This document shows positions 22,975 to 31,316 of a DNA stretch of 64,000 nucleotides, in pieces (position 1 is the first letter of the stretch; the number at the start of each line of letters is the position of its first letter). Below the pieces are notes generated by a model, which searched no databases, was not told the DNA's origin, and was given only the letters and a program-made list of their open reading frames with translations. The translations under genes were made by a program, and so were the position numbers. The stretch comes from Sphingobacterium sp. R2 (GTDB lineage: Bacteria; Bacteroidota; Bacteroidia; Sphingobacteriales; Sphingobacteriaceae). The stretch is from assembly GCF_040760075.1 (NCBI RefSeq), contig NZ_CP142884.1, positions 2,604,001 to 2,668,000 of the forward strand, given 5' to 3'.

Positions 22975-24252
22975 TTATTTCTCCCATTCGTTTCTGTCTC
23001 GATACATCTTGAGATCTTTGAATTCATCAAAATCATTAAATAATTTAATACCTTTTAATAAACGAGTTCCATCTCGATCGGATTGCTTGAATGCTATTAA
23101 TGCAAAGCGTTGATCAATCTTTTTACTTTGTATTTCAAATAGAACCTGAGATGAATTAACATTTATGCAAAGGGCTGAAACTGTGGCTCCTTTTAAAATA
23201 GTGTTCGTAGAATGGCTCCGTAAATAATCGACTATAGATCCTGATGAATCAATTTCTTTATACAGCATATCTTCGAAAGCTAATTTTTTCTCAATTGATA
23301 TTGCTTCCCAAGGATATTCTACAAAAGCTCTTGTAGGATTTTCGATAATAAAATCCTCAATTATTTTAGTGTCAACTCCCGCTAGGTGGATTTTTTTAGG
23401 TTCTTCTGGAAATTCCTCACTATCTTCTATCATTAGACCTCCTGTGGCTAATAAAAACAGTCCATTTTCGAGTTGAATATTTAATCTTAAGGCCTGCCAT
23501 TCATTTAGATTCTGACCATTTGTATTTAGAAATTCCCATGCGTGCTGCTGAATCTGCGCCAAATATGTTTGATTGGGGTTAAAGTCTCCATATAAGCCTC
23601 CCATGGAAAGATCCCCTGCTTCAAGTTTTGCTGACCCTATGATTTTATCATATGAATAGATGACTGTCGCTGTATAATCCTCGGCTTTTTTAGAAATAGT
23701 ATTTCCATCAAATCCGATAGCATAAAAATTTGATTGGAAATCAACCAGTTTAATCCGGTCATACAGTAAAGTTATCACAGGAAAGCCATTCGTATTTATC
23801 CAGATATCCTGTCCTCCAAATCGCCATTTTATTTCTCCGAGCTTTGTTATTCTTGTGATTTCGATTTCACCATGAACGAGCAAATCATCTTCTAATTTCT
23901 GAACACTGAAATTCGTTACGTAATCTACTTGTCCTGTCCATTTGAGCGTTAAGTCTGGTATATTTAAGTAGTAAAGTTTATTCCCCGCGCAAATATAAAG
24001 CATGCGCTCTTCGATTATAAAGGAGGATTCGCTCAATCCTGTGAAAACCCCTATATCACAAAGAATAGCACTAGCCACTTCATCTTGACCATGCTTTACT
24101 AAAATGGCAACGTTAGATACGTTGCTATGTCGATCGCAAGAATCATCGATATATACCCGGTTGTAGCGTCTGAGATTATCAGCGGATTCAACTGTATATT
24201 GATGATCGGTATAGATGAATACTTTATATTGTTGATGGGCAATTTCAATCAT
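22975..24252 (-). CDS. Protein of unknown function with beta-propeller-like N-terminal half
   Basis: 425 residues, no signal peptide. The first ~270 residues contain recurring strands (MLYICAGNKLYYLNIPDLTL, EIEITRITKLGEIKWRF, GQDIWINTNGFPVITLLYD, FYAIGFDGNTISKKAED) that resemble PQQ/WD-type blades. The remaining part is helical, ending DGTRLLKGIKLFNDFDEFKD. Proteins of this look occur near polymorphic toxin/immunity genes, but I do not recognise the family. It is transcribed against the array, between copies 6 and 7, and convergent with copy 6. Confidence 0.6.
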   Translation of the reverse strand: MIEIAHQQYKVFIYTDHQYTVESADNLRRYNRVYIDDSCDRHSNVSNVAILVKHGQDEVASAILCDIGVFTGLSESSFIIEERMLYICAGNKLYYLNIPDLTLKWTGQVDYVTNFSVQKLEDDLLVHGEIEITRITKLGEIKWRFGGQDIWINTNGFPVITLLYDRIKLVDFQSNFYAIGFDGNTISKKAEDYTATVIYSYDKIIGSAKLEAGDLSMGGLYGDFNPNQTYLAQIQQHAWEFLNTNGQNLNEWQALRLNIQLENGLFLLATGGLMIEDSEEFPEEPKKIHLAGVDTKIIEDFIIENPTRAFVEYPWEAISIEKKLAFEDMLYKEIDSSGSIVDYLRSHSTNTILKGATVSALCINVNSSQVLFEIQSKKIDQRFALIAFKQSDRDGTRLLKGIKLFNDFDEFKDLKMYRDRNEWEK

Positions 24253-24343
24253 TTGGACTTGTAGAAGCTTTTGCTATTAAAGATAGCTGTTATAGTCTGA
24301 TTATCGAAAATTCAGTGCGTTATTCTAAGGCCTTCCGCCTCCG

Positions 24344-24467
24344 CATTTCCGCCATTCACCTAGTTTTCCTAATCGTTGGTCTTAAGCCCGTAGGCTAGGG
24401 GCCTATTGTGTCGTAGTTTTGAGTCAACAAATAAGAACAGCAGAACTAACACTATAAAAAAGACATT
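24344..24467 (+). promoter_or_regulatory. Conserved cassette leader, copy 7
   Basis: Starts CATTTCCGCCATTCACCTAG. Mini-hairpin TAGGCTAGGGGCCTA and TAGTTTTG are present. The 5' untranslated end is CACTATAAAAAAGACATT, three bases shorter than usual. Confidence 0.65.
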
Positions 24468-24987
24468 ATGAACCATCATGAGTGCTTAAAAATGGCACTC
24501 ATGATAGCTTTATCACCAATCAAAAAACAAATCATTTCGATAAAAAACTTTAGTAAAAACATTCGCAGCAGCAAATCTAATCACATTATCCACTTTCACT
24601 ATGGCAGCTGAAGGACCTGGAGCAAAAGCAATAAAAGCTAACATTAACCTTTCCACCGCAGATTTCGCTTTAGAGCACTATGTTGCGGTAACCACAGAGG
24701 GCGAGTCAGCAGGAGTAGAGCAGTTATTCGCCGAAGATTTTAATCAAAAGATCCAAGCTACCAATGCGCAGTCTAATAGCCGTAGCGAAGTGGTTAAATC
24801 CTTGAAAAAGCAAAAAGGCGAAAAGCTAAACTGTAGAGTAAGCACAGATATCATCGAGGAATCGGCAGACTATATGGTGGCTAAAGTGACTTTGAAATTT
24901 AAGAATTTCACCAAGACTGATGTTGTTAGCTTGGAGCGCGTGGGTGACAGCTGGAAGGTTTATAAATCAATGAATTCGTATCAATAG
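24468..24987 (+). pseudogene. NTF2-like exported protein, array copy 7, signal peptide disrupted
   Basis: ATG 24468 is followed by the same 73-nt insertion as copy 1. The signal-peptide codons behind it are also mutated (GCAGCAGCAAATCTAATCAC for GCAGCAGCCCTAATCGC). The mature domain is open from ATG 24601: AAEGPGAKAIKANINLSTAD to WKVYKSMNSYQ. It is the most diverged copy (TDVVSLERVGDSWKVYKSMN; ends YQ). A reading frame from 24468 stops with TGA overlapping the internal start, as in copy 1. Confidence 0.7.
24473..24545 (+). repeat. 73-nt insertion in signal-peptide codons (shared with copy 1)
   Basis: Here the inverted repeat is perfect: ATCATGAGTGC and GCACTCATGAT, 11 bp each, 9 nt apart. 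It differs from the copy 1 insert at only two positions within the hairpin. Confidence 0.75.
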
Positions 24988-25053
24988 GATTTTACAGCTG
25001 GTGGTTTGCCAGTAATAAAAGACAAACCACTAGTGAATCATATGTTTATTAAG

Positions 25054-25077
25054 GCCACGCCGGGAGATGTGGCTTTT
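25054..25077 (+). terminator. Terminator of array copy 7, right end of the array
   Basis: GCCACGCC-GGGA-GATGTGGC then TTTTTAT. Preceded by the CTGGTGGTTTG / CAAACCACTAG hairpin (24998-25033). Confidence 0.75.
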
Positions 25078-25084
25078 TATATGG

Positions 25085-25580
25085 TCAATCACACCTTTCT
25101 TTTAATAGCTCATACAATGAAGCATTGCTAAACTGAACAGCCTTCACCTTCATCTTACCATAGCCCGAATGATTATGACCAAAAATATGGCACGTAGGGG
25201 ATCGTTCTAAAACAAACTCATGCTCTTCCTCACTGCCATAACATTTTCCAAAATACTCGATGGCGGATAGTGCGATACCATCTTATCAATTTATACCTCC
25301 GATTCTATTTGTTGAAAAAAAGGAAAACCACTGATGCCCATAATCTGGATGCCATTGATCTTAACTGAAGTATCGTTTAGCCACGGGATTCCTCCGGCAC
25401 CAATTTTTTACATCACTGCGGTTCCAGTTCAAACGGAAGATCATGATTTCCGTGGACAAATACCATGTGTGGTATGTGAAGCTCCGCATACCATACAAAG
25501 AAATAGGATAGCTGCTGTATATCAACATCGTCGCAATGGATGACCATATCGATTTCCTTGGAAATATTTAATATCAGCTT
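25085..25580 (-). pseudogene. Degenerate metallophosphoesterase gene
   Basis: In broken frames on the minus strand one reads EIDMVIHCDDVD, HMVFVHGNHDLPFELEPQ, IMGISGFPFF, CHIFGHNHSGYGKMKVKAVQ and FSNASLYELL to a stop at 25085. GNHD and GHNHSGYG are the metal-binding motifs of calcineurin-like phosphoesterases. Several frameshifts and a stop after EPQ make it non-functional. The last ~65 bp recur at 37116-37190. Confidence 0.8.
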
Positions 25581-25736
25581 AGTTTTTCCAAAGTATTAGA
25601 AAAGCATTTTCTATTTTAGTAAGTTGAAAAATTAGATTTTGTTTGCTTAAGACAAAAGATCCGATCAGAATTATTTAATTTTATTATCTTTATTTAGTTA
25701 AAATTTTAATATAATATCGTATTAAAATGGAGTTAT

Positions 25737-26639
25737 ATGCAAACCGATTTTAATAACTTACTTGATTTATTGTTCAGGACCTCTCTTTTAAAATGTAAAA
25801 ATAGTAATGATTATAGTTTATACTCTGGTAAATCTGGATTATTAATTTTTTATTTTTTATATTCTAAATATAAAAGAAGTGATGGGATATTGAGGGTTTT
25901 AGAAAGTTTACTGGAAGAAATTTGTTATAAATTTCACTTAAATACTTCTTTAAGCTTTAAGTATGGCTTTCCTGGGATAGCATATGCTTTTATGTTTTTG
26001 TATAAAAATAATTTTTTAGAAGGTGAATTGGGGTTGATTCTTGAGAATCTCGACAAGATTATGTTTGAACGACGAGGTCATCAGGTTGAATTAGTTAAAG
26101 GAGGGATCGAAGGTGCGGGATATTATTTATATTTTCTAGAGCGGTGTAAATTTTCAGTTAATAGATCTAGCTATCATCAAAAGTATTTAAAACATATTTT
26201 AATTTATTTGATTGATGAGATTGAAAACTTGGTAGAAAATACTGAATTAAATACGCCTACAGAATTTTCCATTATATATTTTTTAATTGAAATAGCTCCA
26301 TATAAAGTAAACGAATTAAAAGTTCGGAATTGTCTAGCAGCTTTAAGAAAGAAAAATCAGGTCTTATGGATTGGCAGCAGTGCGATAAACAATATTGTCT
26401 TATATAATTACTTAAAGGAAATATTATTATCTGAGCATCCCAATGGTCTTACTTGTCATGATCTCGCCCGTTGGTCCTTGTTTTTCCATGACAATTTTGA
26501 TCTTAGTAAAATTGAAGTGGTTAATCCAGTTTTGAAGGATGGAGATCTTGCCAGTATGGATATAAGTCTTGAACGAGGTATTTCGGGACTTGGAATATCA
26601 ATTTTAAATCAAAAAAATAGTATATGGTCGATGCGGTAA
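25737..26639 (+). CDS. LanC-like protein (degenerate lanthionine-cyclase fold)
   Basis: 300 residues, against about 400 for LanC. The alpha/alpha-barrel repeats of the family are visible as YSGKSGLLIFYFLYSKY, KYGFPGIAYAFMFLYKN, VKGGIEGAGYYLYFLERC and RGISGLGISIL, each with the G-x-x-G turn. The zinc site is not clear: only TCHDLARW offers a Cys-His pair, and the usual WCYG block is absent. No LanB/LanM dehydratase is encoded nearby, so cyclisation of a lanthipeptide is doubtful. A non-catalytic or alternative role in maturation of the GG-leader protein downstream is more plausible. Its 3' end overlaps the next gene by 16 nt. Very AT-rich. Confidence 0.6.
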   Translation: MQTDFNNLLDLLFRTSLLKCKNSNDYSLYSGKSGLLIFYFLYSKYKRSDGILRVLESLLEEICYKFHLNTSLSFKYGFPGIAYAFMFLYKNNFLEGELGLILENLDKIMFERRGHQVELVKGGIEGAGYYLYFLERCKFSVNRSSYHQKYLKHILIYLIDEIENLVENTELNTPTEFSIIYFLIEIAPYKVNELKVRNCLAALRKKNQVLWIGSSAINNIVLYNYLKEILLSEHPNGLTCHDLARWSLFFHDNFDLSKIEVVNPVLKDGDLASMDISLERGISGLGISILNQKNSIWSMR

Positions 26640-27358
26640 TTATAAATTTCAAAAGACCGAGAAATGTCGAAAAAATTATCGAGGCGTTATTAGCACAAAC
26701 TGTTAAATGTCGAATTATTATTTATGATTATTTTAAGTCAACTGAAAATAGGTTAAATCCTGAAATCTTAGAAAAGGTTGATATAGTTTTCTCTTCAAAT
26801 GTAAATTTAGGAGGCTTCAATCGATATATACCCATGGGGTTTTATACATCACCGTACACATTTTTTATAGATGATGATGTATTACCTGGAACAAAATGTA
26901 TTGAAAGTTTTTTAGAAGCGGCGGAAAAACTTCCAAATTTTGGTGTTCTTGGACAAGTTGGCCGCGTTTTAAGCTCTGACGATTTATACCGTCCAAAAGA
27001 TGTATCGTCATCGGCAGATTTCAGAGAAGTAGATTTCATCGTCAGAGCTTACTTTGTTAAGACAAGATATCTATTTAATGTTTTAAGATATAAGTGGCTT
27101 TTAGGTTATCATGAAACCAAATTAATTGAAGATGATTTATTGCTTTGTTGTGCTTTAAAGCATTATGAAAACCTGCCATGCTATCTTATTCCTTTTGATG
27201 GGGATAGGGAAAGACTAATAAACAAAGAAGAGTTATCTAATTTACACTCCCTTTCATCAAGACGAGATCACTATGCTTTAAGAAGCTTTTTTATTAAAAG
27301 AGTCATGATATATGGGTGGAACCCAATTCACAGAAGGAGAACGCTTGATGAAACATAA
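26624..27358 (+). CDS. Glycosyltransferase, GT2-like
   Basis: 244 residues from ATG 26624 (MVDAVIINFKRPRNVEKIIE), overlapping the LanC-like gene. The GT-A nucleotide-sugar fold is indicated by AVIINFKRPRN at the N-terminus and YTFFIDDDVLPGTKC, where DDD is the metal/UDP-sugar motif. KLIEDDLLLC could hold the catalytic acid. Probably cytosolic. The acceptor is unknown; the gene order suggests a secreted peptide/protein or cell-surface glycan. Confidence 0.75.
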   Translation: MVDAVIINFKRPRNVEKIIEALLAQTVKCRIIIYDYFKSTENRLNPEILEKVDIVFSSNVNLGGFNRYIPMGFYTSPYTFFIDDDVLPGTKCIESFLEAAEKLPNFGVLGQVGRVLSSDDLYRPKDVSSSADFREVDFIVRAYFVKTRYLFNVLRYKWLLGYHETKLIEDDLLLCCALKHYENLPCYLIPFDGDRERLINKEELSNLHSLSSRRDHYALRSFFIKRVMIYGWNPIHRRRTLDET

Positions 27359-28127
27359 AAACAAAATAGCAGTACTACTTGCTTCCCATTCTTTAACTAT
27401 GGGAATGGTGGATCAATATAAGGATTTATTTAAATCGTCGTCTTATGACTTTTTTGTTCTTTTACATAATAATAACGATGATGTTTTTCCAAGTTTAAAT
27501 CAAAACATACCAGTGTTTAAATTTTCAGATTCGGTATTGTATTCACTTGGATATAAATCTTTAACTCCGAATCTTTTACCCGGTAGTAACCATTTTGGGC
27601 TGCTCAGCTTTTTTTGTGAGAAAAATGACTATTGCTATTATTGGTATATTGAAGATGACGTTTTCTATAATGGAAACTGGCGAGAGTTTCTTGATAAGTT
27701 TAAAAGGAGAAAGACTGATTTCATTAGCTCCCATCTAATTGATTATGTAGATCAACCTTCTTGGATGTGGTGGTTTGCGATCACCTATAAAAACAAATCG
27801 ATACCTAATGAATTAAAAATTAGATCGTTTAATCCTATATACAGAATATCGAATAGAGCATTGAGATTAATTCATGAAAAATTACTTCAAGGATGGTGTG
27901 GGCACCATGAAGTTGTTCTGCCAACAATACTAAAGAATAATGATTTGTCAATTTGTGATTTTGGAGGAAAAGGTAAGTACGTAATGAAAAAGGATATTAA
28001 TAGGTATTATATTAAAGATGATAATAATTTATATTTGAATACAATGAGGTATAGGCCTGAAATTCAGGAATCTGAAATTAAAGAAAAGCTGTTATATCAT
28101 CCCTTGAAAATTTTTCGTAGCACATAG
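27348..28127 (+). CDS. Probable glycosyltransferase with EDD motif
   Basis: 259 residues from ATG 27348, chosen because AAGGAGAA sits upstream and MKHKNKIAVLLASHSLTMGM is a natural N-terminus. A farther upstream start at 27312 would overlap the previous gene by 47 nt. CYYWYIEDDVFYNGNWREFL gives the acidic metal-binding motif. HLIDYVDQPSWMWWF, NPIYRISNRALRLIHE and GWCGHHEVVLPTIL are acceptor-side blocks seen in GT-A enzymes acting on polypeptide- or polysaccharide-bound sugars. The stop of the previous gene overlaps by 11 nt, so translation is coupled. Confidence 0.65.
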   Translation: MKHKNKIAVLLASHSLTMGMVDQYKDLFKSSSYDFFVLLHNNNDDVFPSLNQNIPVFKFSDSVLYSLGYKSLTPNLLPGSNHFGLLSFFCEKNDYCYYWYIEDDVFYNGNWREFLDKFKRRKTDFISSHLIDYVDQPSWMWWFAITYKNKSIPNELKIRSFNPIYRISNRALRLIHEKLLQGWCGHHEVVLPTILKNNDLSICDFGGKGKYVMKKDINRYYIKDDNNLYLNTMRYRPEIQESEIKEKLLYHPLKIFRST

Positions 28128-28169
28128 GTAAGTTGTTAATAAAATGTTGCTTGTACCAAGATCTTTAAT

Positions 28170-28898
28170 TTAAATGCTATCGTTAAGATATTTTGATTTT
28201 AGAGTTTCAAATATTGAAGAAGTTGGATATGGAGAATTTTTGTTCCAGTTTCGTAAATTCCACATCCCATTCCAAAAATGAATCGCATATGATTCATTGG
28301 GTATCTTTGGAGGATATCTATCTATTAACTTGGATATATCTTTATAAAATATTGGACAGAAGTGATTGGGACTACTTTTGTATTTGTCTATTTCATAATT
28401 TTTTAAAACAGTTCTAAGAAGCATTATGCCATATTTACCCCAAGTTCGATTTTTATTCTTCCGTAAATCATTAATATAAAAAAGACATTCATCTAGAAAT
28501 TCAGATTCCTTAACAGTTTTGATATTCCCACAATTTATTATTGGGAATCTAGGATTTCCTTCAGTTGAAAAACAATAGTCGTTGGTAAAATCTAACGGTT
28601 TTATGCAAACTGAATCTAAGTCAGTCCACCAACCTCCAAGTTCAAATAGCATTTTAAACCTAAACCAATCAGCAAAAGAAGCATATGAGTAACGGCTATC
28701 CAAAAACAGAAGATTTTGATGCAATATCTCATTTGCATCTCTGATGATTAATTTACTATGGAGATTTTCTTCTCGAATATCATCATAGACAAACAATTCA
28801 AACGTATGTCCATTATTAATATATGATGCAATCGAAAGTTTTTCTAAGTTTGAAAGATGACCTCCTTTCCAAAAACTCCGAATGATATTGTTGTTCAT
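28170..28898 (-). CDS. Glycosyltransferase with DXD motif, GT32-like
   Basis: 242 residues. IRSFWKGGHLSNLEKLSIAS (start of GT32-like enzymes), then FADWFRFKMLFELGGWWTDL with DSVCIKPL, the classic A.D..R...L...GG.Y.D.D block including the DXD motif (DLD). C-terminal IHFWNGMW is the usual His/Trp element. It transfers a sugar from a nucleotide donor; acceptor unknown. It is the only cluster gene on the minus strand and diverges from 29142. Confidence 0.85.
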   Translation of the reverse strand: MNNNIIRSFWKGGHLSNLEKLSIASYINNGHTFELFVYDDIREENLHSKLIIRDANEILHQNLLFLDSRYSYASFADWFRFKMLFELGGWWTDLDSVCIKPLDFTNDYCFSTEGNPRFPIINCGNIKTVKESEFLDECLFYINDLRKNKNRTWGKYGIMLLRTVLKNYEIDKYKSSPNHFCPIFYKDISKLIDRYPPKIPNESYAIHFWNGMWNLRNWNKNSPYPTSSIFETLKSKYLNDSI

Positions 28899-29141
28899 GT
28901 TTTTTATGTATTTAATCGTTTTTTTTATTAACTTGCTGTGTGTTTTTTTACTGTAAAAGTACGTATTAATCGATTATTTATAAATAAAATTGAAATTTGC
29001 TTTTGACCAAAAAGGGTAAGAATTGAAATAACCTAAATTACAGCGTTAATTAATTACAATTTCCCAATTATATACACCCCTTAAAAGTGTATAGAGATTT
29101 TACTTCGGATCATAAAGAAAAGTAGAAATTAATATCAGGCT
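28899..29141. promoter_or_regulatory. Divergent promoter region with inverted repeat
   Basis: Contains TATACAC (29071-29077) and GTGTATA (29087-29093), a perfect 7-bp inverted repeat with 9-nt spacer, about 50 nt before ATG 29142. At 28986-29010 AAATTGAAATTTGCTTTTGA resembles the first codons of the GG-leader gene at 34990 (MKRKLKLAFEQ) but is stopped at once. Confidence 0.4.
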
Positions 29142-31298
29142 ATGATAAATATCTGTTTTGTTGATTACTTTGGACTTAAAACGAATGGTATAAACACATA
29201 TCGAGAAATTTTGTTAATGAGTCTCCAGAATTATAGTACTATCCATCTATCGGTAATTTTTCTTAAAGCCAGTGATGTTAAAATTATTAAGAAAGAAAAA
29301 ATGGGATCTATAGATTATTATTTTATAGAACATGATATTGCCTCAACTTTACATTCTAAGTACGATCTAAAAATAGTAGAATTTCTCAAAAAACAATTTG
29401 GAAACAAAAAGAACCTTATTTTTCATTTTAATTGGGTAAATCATGGAAAATTTGCTCAACTGGTCAGAAAGCATATAAATTGCCGAACCGTTTTAACTAA
29501 CCATTGTGTTCCATGGAGAAATTTAATTTCAACAAATTATTATCAATTTAAAAAAATCGAATGGTTTCTATTTCAAAAAAAATCATCCAAATACTTGGAC
29601 AACAATATAATTAAAGAAGTAGTAGCCTACAATTCTTTCGATAAAATTATTGCAGTTACCAACCTAGCAAAAAGATCCTTAATTTACCTTTGTGGAATTC
29701 CTGAGAATAAAATTAAAGTAATTTATAATGGCATTCCTAATATTGAAGAATATATTACAGATAAATATAAATTGAGAATGAAGCATGGCTTTAGAGAAGA
29801 CGAAATACTCATTTTATTTGCCGGAGCTGTTACTGGCAGAAAGGGAATACAGGAACTAATTGAATCGGTCACGGGCTTAATGAAAAATAATACTCATATA
29901 AGGTTAGTAATTGCTGGTGACGGAAATTTCAATGAGATTCTCCCAATGGTTAAAAGTAACTGGTCCGCTATTACTTTTACCGGAAATTTGGATAGACAAA
30001 CTTTACGAGAGTTTTACCAGATGGCAGATATAGGAGTAATACCATCTTATGTTGAACAATGTAGTTTTACAGCCTTGGAAATGATGGCTTTCAAATTACC
30101 TCTGATTGCTTCCGAAGTTGACGGGTTATCTGAAATTATTCCAGAATCATGCGCTTTGAAGATACCATTAATTAATGGTGAGAGTTCATGTTATATAGAT
30201 ACAAAAATGTTATCCAACCATATTATGGCTTATATTGATAGCAAACAAACGAGAATGGATTATTCAGATCGAGCGTTTTTGCATGTATCAAACTACTTCT
30301 CTTCAAAAAAGATGGTTTGCGAAACAAGGAAAATATACGAATCGATATATCATGACGACTATTTATCACATAGAGAATATGAGTGTTCGAAAGATGATTA
30401 TCCGGCCGCATTAATTACAGTAATTATTCCTTGTTATAACGGAAGACAATATCTTAAAGAAGCAATAGAAAGTGTGCTTAACCAATCTTATAGTAATTTT
30501 GAATTATTAATAGTTAACGATGGGTCCACAGATGATAGCTTAGAAGTAATTAAAGATTTCTCAGATAGGAGAATTAAGGTGATAAACAATAAGATGAATC
30601 TTGGTATTGTTAAAGCACTTAATATAGGTATAAGCAATGCAGGAGGAGAGTACATTGCTAGGCTGGATGCGGACGATATGATGCACAAAGATAGACTTCG
30701 TAAGCAAATGCAATTTCTTCAAAAAAATAAGGATATTGATATTGTGGGTAGTTATCATTACATCGTTGATGAAAATGGATGTATAATTAGCATTAAGGAA
30801 TATCCAATTTCAAACACAGAGATTAAATTTATGCTTTTTTTTCAAAATCCATTTTCACATCCGTCTGTGATGTTTAGAGCTCATATTATAAAAGAATTTC
30901 CTTATTCAAGTGAATATAAACATATCGAGGATTATATTTTGTGGTGTAACATTCTAAAAACTTACAAAGGAGCGAATATTCCAGAATGCCTAACTTATTA
31001 TCGAGTCCATCAAAAAAATGTATCTAAAGAATTTCAAAATAGTCAAAGAGAGAATGTCGGAATATTATTGTTAACTATGTTAGAGAAACTAAGAATTAGT
31101 CCATCCCCAAATGAATTGAAAATACATCTTGCTATTGCTAATAATTATGGAAGGATGTATTTTAATGATAGGCAAAAAATAGATTTGCTTTCTAAATGGA
31201 TAGATAAAGTCGTTGGGATCGCCAATCAAACATTAAATTATTCGATCTCTGTTGAAAAAAATATAAAAAAGTATCTCTTCGATACATTCCTCAGGTAA
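29142..31298 (+). CDS. Two-domain glycosyltransferase (GT4 + GT2)
   Basis: 718 residues. Residues about 1-400 are a GT-B, family-4 enzyme: FGLKTNGINTYREIL, IYNGIPN, ILFAGAVTGRKGIQELIES and VIPSYVEQCSFTALEMMAFK (the E-x7-E donor-binding block). Residues about 420-640 are a GT-A, family-2 enzyme: VIIPCYNGRQYLKEAIESVL, LLIVNDGSTDDS and YIARLDADDMMH (DXD). The fusion would add two different sugars in succession. There are no membrane segments. Together with the three other transferases in this cluster it could build an oligosaccharide on an exported product. Spacing to the next gene is 18 nt. Confidence 0.88.
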   Translation: MINICFVDYFGLKTNGINTYREILLMSLQNYSTIHLSVIFLKASDVKIIKKEKMGSIDYYFIEHDIASTLHSKYDLKIVEFLKKQFGNKKNLIFHFNWVNHGKFAQLVRKHINCRTVLTNHCVPWRNLISTNYYQFKKIEWFLFQKKSSKYLDNNIIKEVVAYNSFDKIIAVTNLAKRSLIYLCGIPENKIKVIYNGIPNIEEYITDKYKLRMKHGFREDEILILFAGAVTGRKGIQELIESVTGLMKNNTHIRLVIAGDGNFNEILPMVKSNWSAITFTGNLDRQTLREFYQMADIGVIPSYVEQCSFTALEMMAFKLPLIASEVDGLSEIIPESCALKIPLINGESSCYIDTKMLSNHIMAYIDSKQTRMDYSDRAFLHVSNYFSSKKMVCETRKIYESIYHDDYLSHREYECSKDDYPAALITVIIPCYNGRQYLKEAIESVLNQSYSNFELLIVNDGSTDDSLEVIKDFSDRRIKVINNKMNLGIVKALNIGISNAGGEYIARLDADDMMHKDRLRKQMQFLQKNKDIDIVGSYHYIVDENGCIISIKEYPISNTEIKFMLFFQNPFSHPSVMFRAHIIKEFPYSSEYKHIEDYILWCNILKTYKGANIPECLTYYRVHQKNVSKEFQNSQRENVGILLLTMLEKLRISPSPNELKIHLAIANNYGRMYFNDRQKIDLLSKWIDKVVGIANQTLNYSISVEKNIKKYLFDTFLR

Positions 31299-31316
31299 TT
31301 ATTTTTGTTTCCCTAT

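Noticed and set aside
1841..25077. Regular repeats taken as a CRISPR array
   Set aside because: Repeat units are over 500 bp, protein-coding and irregularly spaced; no cas genes are in the window.
1841..25077. Integron-like cassette array with integrase
   Set aside because: No integrase gene and no short attC-like sites were found; the repeats are whole genes with leader and terminator.
25334..25543. 69-codon plus-strand ORF
   Set aside because: It is antisense to the degenerate metallophosphoesterase gene whose metal-binding motifs are recognisable on the minus strand.
25737..26639. Lanthipeptide cluster
   Set aside because: There is no dehydratase, the LanC-like protein lacks a clear zinc site, and the only GG-leader protein is over 300 residues with a single Cys.
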